A DNA stretch of 13,980 bases, from assembly GCA_937926065.1 (NCBI GenBank), contig CALANM010000017.1, forward strand, positions 1-13,980. The letters run 5' to 3'. Source of the DNA: an uncultured Microbacterium sp. (GTDB taxonomy: Bacteria > Actinomycetota > Actinomycetes > Actinomycetales > Microbacteriaceae). Positions 13,803-13,980 of the stretch are shown here, piece by piece; position 1 is the stretch's first letter; every line of letters begins with the position of its first letter. The position numbers and the translations under genes are program-made. Below the pieces are notes generated by a model. That model was not told where the DNA came from. It did no database searches and saw nothing but the letters and a program-made list of their open reading frames with translations.

Positions 13803-13833
13803 AGCGGGCCGGCCCCGTCGGAGCCGGTCCGCT
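13803..13833. terminator. Strong hairpin downstream of the right-edge gene
   Basis: An 11-bp stem (13803-13813 with 13823-13833) and a 9-nt loop. On the + strand all pairs form, with one G-U; on the - strand the same position is an A-C mismatch. It starts 8 bp beyond the stop of the minus-strand gene at the window edge, which suits a terminator for that gene, although the better fold is on the opposite strand. No U tract. Confidence 0.4.
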
Positions 13834-13841
13834 CACCGAGA

Positions 13842-13980
13842 TCACTTCTTCTTGTCGGCCGCTCGCCGCTGCGCTCGATTGAGGGGCGCGGCTGCCGGCG
13901 CCTCACCGTCGGTGCGCTGGCCGAAAGCGCCGCGGGGCGCCTCCTGCGCCGGAGCCTCCTCGGCGGGGGCGGCCGGGGCC
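13842..13980 (-). CDS. C-terminal tail of a minus-strand gene, possibly secA (partial)
   Basis: From the window edge the minus strand is open for 45 codons to a TGA at 13844-13842. The peptide is Ala/Pro/Glu-rich, then RGAFGQRTDG, and ends PLNRAQRRAADKKK. A low-complexity stretch followed by an NRAxRR...KKK tail is what I recall from the C-termini of actinobacterial SecA, the preprotein translocase ATPase. The nearby Rv3235-like gene supports this, since the two are neighbours in related genomes. No start or catalytic domain is in view, so the identity rests on the tail and the context only. Confidence 0.45.
   Translation of the reverse strand, partial: APAAPAEEAPAQEAPRGAFGQRTDGEAPAAAPLNRAQRRAADKKK

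Overview
The window is high-GC DNA (about 70% G+C by eye) from an actinobacterium, most likely Microbacteriaceae (Microbacterium-like). Supporting signs are a WhiB1-type protein, a SigR/RsrA redox sigma/anti-sigma pair, a PdtaS-type histidine kinase, and many start codons placed 6-8 nt behind a TANNNT -10 box, which is the leaderless arrangement common in Actinobacteria. From memory, whiB1, pdtaS, the anti-sigma/sigma pair, aroA, rsgA, an Rv3235-like gene and (probably) secA also cluster in Mycobacterium tuberculosis (about Rv3213c-Rv3240c). This is therefore a conserved chromosomal region, not an accessory island. I see no tRNA, rRNA, IS element, phage gene, CRISPR array or defence locus.

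Layout. 1-66: C-terminal tail of an unidentified + strand gene. 41-1345 (-): APC-family amino-acid permease, divergent from 1444-2343 (+), a diacylglycerol-kinase-family lipid kinase. 2372-3282 (-): sigR-rsrA, translationally coupled through ATGA. 3429-5920 (+): aroA and rsgA, a two-gene unit divergent from sigR. 5968-6432 (+): Bcp-type peroxiredoxin. 6473-6862 (-): four-helix membrane protein. 6863-7141: leader region with an RNA-like three-way junction before whiB1 (7142-7390, +). 7433-10799 (-): an SAF-domain membrane protein, a ParA/CpaE-like ATPase with an unusual P-loop, and pdtaS, in transcription order. 10952-11233 (+): small HTH protein. 11267-11857 (-): uncharacterised protein with an internal duplication. 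11983-12450 (+): Rv3235-family protein. 12501-13724 (-): AlaA-like aminotransferase. 13842-13980 (-): C-terminal tail of a gene that may be secA.

How it fits together. The main theme is thiol/redox and stress control. SigR is held by the zinc anti-sigma factor RsrA. A sequence matching the SigR-type promoter (GGGGAAT-N19-GTT) faces sigR from inside the first codons of aroA, which suggests positive autoregulation. The predicted sigR leader carries a stable UNCG-type hairpin. A peroxiredoxin and an Fe-S WhiB1 protein lie nearby, and PdtaS is a cytosolic sensor kinase whose usual partner is an ANTAR response regulator (not in this window). The less understood material is the SAF/ATPase pair, the duplicated-domain protein at 11267-11857 and the whiB1 leader structure. 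No wholly new multi-gene system is evident.
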